The position numbers were made by a program, and so were the translations under genes. Shown here piece by piece: positions 4,664 to 6,986 of a stretch of DNA of 6,986 nucleotides. The notes under the pieces were generated by a model. The model saw only the letters and a list, made by a program, of their open reading frames with translations. It ran no database searches and had not been told where the DNA came from. The stretch comes from an uncultured Prevotellaceae bacterium (GTDB lineage Bacteria; Bacteroidota; Bacteroidia; Bacteroidales; Bacteroidaceae). The stretch lies in contig CAMYYX010000092.1 of assembly GCA_947303695.1 (NCBI GenBank), positions 1 through 6,986 of the forward strand, written 5' to 3'. Position 1 is the first letter of the stretch, and each line of letters opens with the position of its first letter.

Positions 4664-5398
4664 ATGAGAAAGTTTATACTCTTTGCGTTATTCGCATGTA
4701 CAGCAGTGATGGCATCGGCCCAAGATGTCGATTTCGATGTCGATCTTGATAATGATAGTGATAATGAAGGATGTGACATTGCAGTAGTGCTCGGCTATGT
4801 CAGCAAGCAATGGTCGTCGGATGTGAAAGGAAATACCATCCGTGAGAATCTGTGGGGTGAGGAAGGCAAACGTCTTCATGGTTTTCAGTTAGGTTTTACC
4901 TATACTCCTACATTACCATCAGGACTGGGTGTATATACGGGTCTTATGGCTGAATTCTACCTTTCGTTTAGTAAAGCGATGGGTTATGATGAGTTTACGG
5001 AATTCAGTTTCTATGTACCAATTCATGCTAATTTCAAACTGCCAGTTTCTAAGGAGGTCTCTTTAATGGCTCATGGTGGTCTGGGACTGAACTACGCCTG
5101 CCATGGTGGGTTCACTAACAGAGATGACTATTATTGGGTGCGTAAGTGGGACGAGGTTCTTGGTTGCACTTATTGGGATAAGCAACACTACGAAGTAGAC
5201 CATCTCCGCTATGGAAAGGACGGATGGCCTAAGCGCTTCAATGCTGCATTGGAGTTGGTGATTGGTGTTAAGATCCAGGATTTTCTGATTTCTGGAGGTT
5301 ATTCATGGGGATTGACCGACCATCAGTTCTACAAGGACGTACCTGGTTGCTCAACCAGACAGGATAAATTGTCATTTTCTGTTGGTTATGAATTCTAA
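4664..5398 (+). CDS. Outer-membrane beta-barrel protein, porin family
   Basis: The 244-residue protein has a signal peptide (MRKFILFALFACTAVMASA, likely cut before Gln20). The mature N-terminus is an unusually acidic stretch, DVDFDVDLDNDSDNE (21-35). After this come alternating hydrophobic/polar strands with turns, such as LHGFQLGFTYTP, LGVYTGLMAEFYLSFS, FSFYVPIHANFKLPV, VSLMAHGGLGLNYAC, FNAALELVIGVKI, FLISGGYSWGL, and a last strand LSFSVGYEF ending in the C-terminal Phe typical of outer-membrane barrels. This fits the small porin/OMP_b-brl group (about 8-10 strands), but no channel or ligand can be inferred. Four Cys in the mature part (residues near 37, 146, 168 and 229) could form disulphides. 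It is probably transcribed alone from the promoter at 4611-4640. No convincing terminator follows. Confidence 0.85.
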   Translation: MRKFILFALFACTAVMASAQDVDFDVDLDNDSDNEGCDIAVVLGYVSKQWSSDVKGNTIRENLWGEEGKRLHGFQLGFTYTPTLPSGLGVYTGLMAEFYLSFSKAMGYDEFTEFSFYVPIHANFKLPVSKEVSLMAHGGLGLNYACHGGFTNRDDYYWVRKWDEVLGCTYWDKQHYEVDHLRYGKDGWPKRFNAALELVIGVKIQDFLISGGYSWGLTDHQFYKDVPGCSTRQDKLSFSVGYEF

Positions 5399-5495
5399 TC
5401 GAATAATTATAACTAACAAATGTTAAATATGCGAGTCTGATGCGATTTTTTGTAAATTATTCGTCACTCTGCATCTATATGTCTTAGTTTTTTCG

Positions 5496-5503
5496 TACCT
5501 TTG
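5496..5503 (+). promoter_or_regulatory. -7 promoter element of the carboxyltransferase gene
   Basis: TACCTTTG matches TAnnTTTG and lies 38 bp before the ATG at 5542, implying a leader of about 32 nt. No TTTG is seen near the expected -33 position. Confidence 0.65.
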
Positions 5504-5541
5504 TACTCGAAAACTAATTAACACAGTATTTTTAAGGTAAA

Positions 5542-6986
5542 ATGGAGAAGAGAAAGATTCAGTTCAGTCTCGTTTATAGAGATATGTTTCAGTCGAGCGG
5601 TAAGTTTCAACCCCGCAAAGATCAGTTAGAGCGAATCGCTCCTGTCATTATCAAGATGGGATGCTTCGCACGTGTTGAAACCAATGGTGGTGCTTTCGAG
5701 CAGGTAAACCTATTGTACGGAGAGAACCCAAATAAGGCTGTGCGTGCATTCACCAAACCATTCAACGAAGTGGGCATCAAGACCCACATGTTGGACCGCG
5801 GTCTGAATGCATTGCGTATGTTCCCAGTTCCTGCTGATGTGCGTCGACTGATGTACAAGGTGAAGCATGCTCAAGGTGTGGACATCACCCGTATCTTCTG
5901 TGGACTGAACGATGTGCGCAATATTATTCCTTCCATCAAATATGCACTCGAGGCAGGTATGACTCCTCAGGCTACACTGTGTATCACGACCAGTCCTATC
6001 CACACGGCTGAGTACTATGCCAACATTGCTGAACAGCTGATTGAGGCAGGTGCACCGGAAATCTGTCTGAAGGATATGGCCGGTATCGGACAGCCTGCCA
6101 TGTTGGGAAAGCTGGTGAAGATGATTAAGGACAAGCATCCTGAAATCATTATCCAGTACCATGGCCACAGCGGTCCTGGTCTGTCAATGGCCAGCATCCT
6201 GGAGGTATGTAAGAACGGTGCTGATGTCATCGATACGGCTATTGAACCTCTCTCATGGGGTAAGGTGCACCCAGACATCATCTCTGTTCAGAGCATGCTG
6301 AAGAACTATGGCTTCGATGTTCCTGAAATCAATATGGATGCCTACATGGAGGCTCGTAAACTTACACAGGAGTTCATCGACGACTTCTTGGGCTATTTCA
6401 TGAACCCTGCTAACAAGCTGATGTCATCGCTGCTCTTGGGTTGCGGTCTGCCAGGTGGTATGATGGGTAGTATGATGGCTGACCTGAAGGGTGTGATGGA
6501 TGCTATCAACAATAACCGCAAGAACAAGGGCGAGGAACCGCTGAGCGAGGATGCTTTGCTGGTTCGCCTCTTCAACGAGGTGGCATACGTATGGCCACGC
6601 GTCGGTTACCCTCCATTGGTAACGCCATTCTCTCAGTATGTGAAGAACATCGCACTGATGAACCTCCTCACAGAGTCAATGGGTAAGCCTCGCTACACCA
6701 TGATGGACGACTCAATCTGGGGTATGATTCTCGGTAAGAGTGGTAAGTTGCCAGGTGAAGTAGCTCCAGAGATTATCGAATTGGCCAAGGAGAAAGGATT
6801 CGAATTCACCACAGCTGATCCTCAGTCTAACTATCCTGACGATCTGCCTCGTTTCATTGAGGAGATGAAGAAGAACGGCTGGGAGCGTGGAGAGGACGAT
6901 GAGGAACTCTTCGAATTTGCTATGCACGAGAGCCAGTATCGTGACTATAAGAGCGGTATTGCGAAAGAGCGCTTCCTCAAGGACCT
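5542..6986 (+). CDS. Biotin-dependent carboxyltransferase subunit (oxaloacetate decarboxylase alpha / transcarboxylase 5S / pyruvate carboxylase B type), 3' end outside window
   Basis: The frame is open from ATG 5542 to the right edge, 481 codons and two bases, with no stop; family members are usually about 500-640 residues. Residues ~8-265 form the HMGL-like TIM-barrel carboxyltransferase domain. Asp14 in YRDMFQSS, Lys177 in ICLKDMAG (expected carbamylated metal ligand) and His207/His209 in YHGHSG make up the metal site. The blocks FARVETNGGAFEQ, CGLNDVRN, ITTSPIHT and DTAIEPLSWG also fit. Residues ~290-480 match the conserved carboxylase domain following it (FMNPANKLMSSLL, GLPGGMMGSM, LFNEVAYVWPRVGYPPLVTPFSQYV, GKLPGE). 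Such enzymes move CO2 between biotin and a 2-oxoacid or acyl-CoA, and in propionate/succinate-forming Bacteroidota they act in oxaloacetate/pyruvate or methylmalonyl-CoA interconversion. Which reaction applies is open; a C-terminal biotinyl domain could lie outside the window. The common LRDGHQS motif is altered. The start is supported by the promoter 38 bp upstream and by family alignment. Confidence 0.9.
   Translation, partial: MEKRKIQFSLVYRDMFQSSGKFQPRKDQLERIAPVIIKMGCFARVETNGGAFEQVNLLYGENPNKAVRAFTKPFNEVGIKTHMLDRGLNALRMFPVPADVRRLMYKVKHAQGVDITRIFCGLNDVRNIIPSIKYALEAGMTPQATLCITTSPIHTAEYYANIAEQLIEAGAPEICLKDMAGIGQPAMLGKLVKMIKDKHPEIIIQYHGHSGPGLSMASILEVCKNGADVIDTAIEPLSWGKVHPDIISVQSMLKNYGFDVPEINMDAYMEARKLTQEFIDDFLGYFMNPANKLMSSLLLGCGLPGGMMGSMMADLKGVMDAINNNRKNKGEEPLSEDALLVRLFNEVAYVWPRVGYPPLVTPFSQYVKNIALMNLLTESMGKPRYTMMDDSIWGMILGKSGKLPGEVAPEIIELAKEKGFEFTTADPQSNYPDDLPRFIEEMKKNGWERGEDDEELFEFAMHESQYRDYKSGIAKERFLKD

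Noticed and set aside
5400..5463. 9-bp inverted repeat (CGAATAATT / AATTATTCG) with a T6 run at 5446-5451, as terminator of the barrel gene
   Set aside because: The arms are AT-rich and 46 bp apart, and the T-run lies inside the loop, not after the stem; ATGCGA occurs as a direct, not inverted, repeat there.
5710..6281. Overlapping minus-strand open frames opposite the carboxyltransferase gene
   Set aside because: They are antisense to a strongly conserved coding region, have no promoter match or domain, and are explained by its codon composition.

Overview
The window looks like a piece of chromosome from a member of the Bacteroidota, most likely a Prevotella/Segatella-type gut or rumen organism. 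The evidence is fourfold. Five sites in front of genes match the Bacteroidota -7 promoter element TAnnTTTG. Starts lack Shine-Dalgarno sequences. The protein families are typical of the group: a BspA-like leucine-rich repeat protein, a DUF4923-like lipoprotein, a porin-family outer-membrane barrel, and a divergent biotin-dependent carboxyltransferase. AT-rich and palindromic repeats fill the spacers. Genus assignment is inference.

Layout. (1) 1-267: 3' end of a secreted-type esterase gene, followed by a strong rho-independent terminator. (2) 368-723: a gene-free stretch with its own promoter, followed by about 300 nt of leader that folds into a long, nearly unbranched hairpin rod (536-655). 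It precedes a secreted LRR protein gene (724-1776) and may be its 5' UTR or a separate small RNA. (3) 1777-2038: the gap between convergent genes, packed with five palindromes. (4) 2039-3712, minus strand: a WalJ/YycJ-type metallo-beta-lactamase-fold hydrolase followed by panB (pantothenate/CoA synthesis), probably one transcript. (5) 3713-3878: a divergent promoter region built around a 7-bp AT-rich tandem array. (6) 3879-5398: a lipoprotein and an outer-membrane beta-barrel gene on the plus strand, separated by a terminator whose loop and U-tract overlap the next promoter. (7) 5542 to the right edge: the first 481 codons of a carboxyltransferase subunit (oxaloacetate decarboxylase alpha / transcarboxylase 5S / pyruvate carboxylase B type). 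It is open to the end of the window.

The genes do not form one pathway. Three encode exported proteins (LRR protein, lipoprotein, barrel), two are cytosolic metabolic enzymes (PanB, carboxyltransferase) and one is a housekeeping-type hydrolase. The most interesting material is non-coding: the structured leader before the LRR gene, the palindrome cluster between the convergent genes, and the compact promoter arrangements. I see no mobile element, CRISPR array, tRNA, rRNA or defence system.
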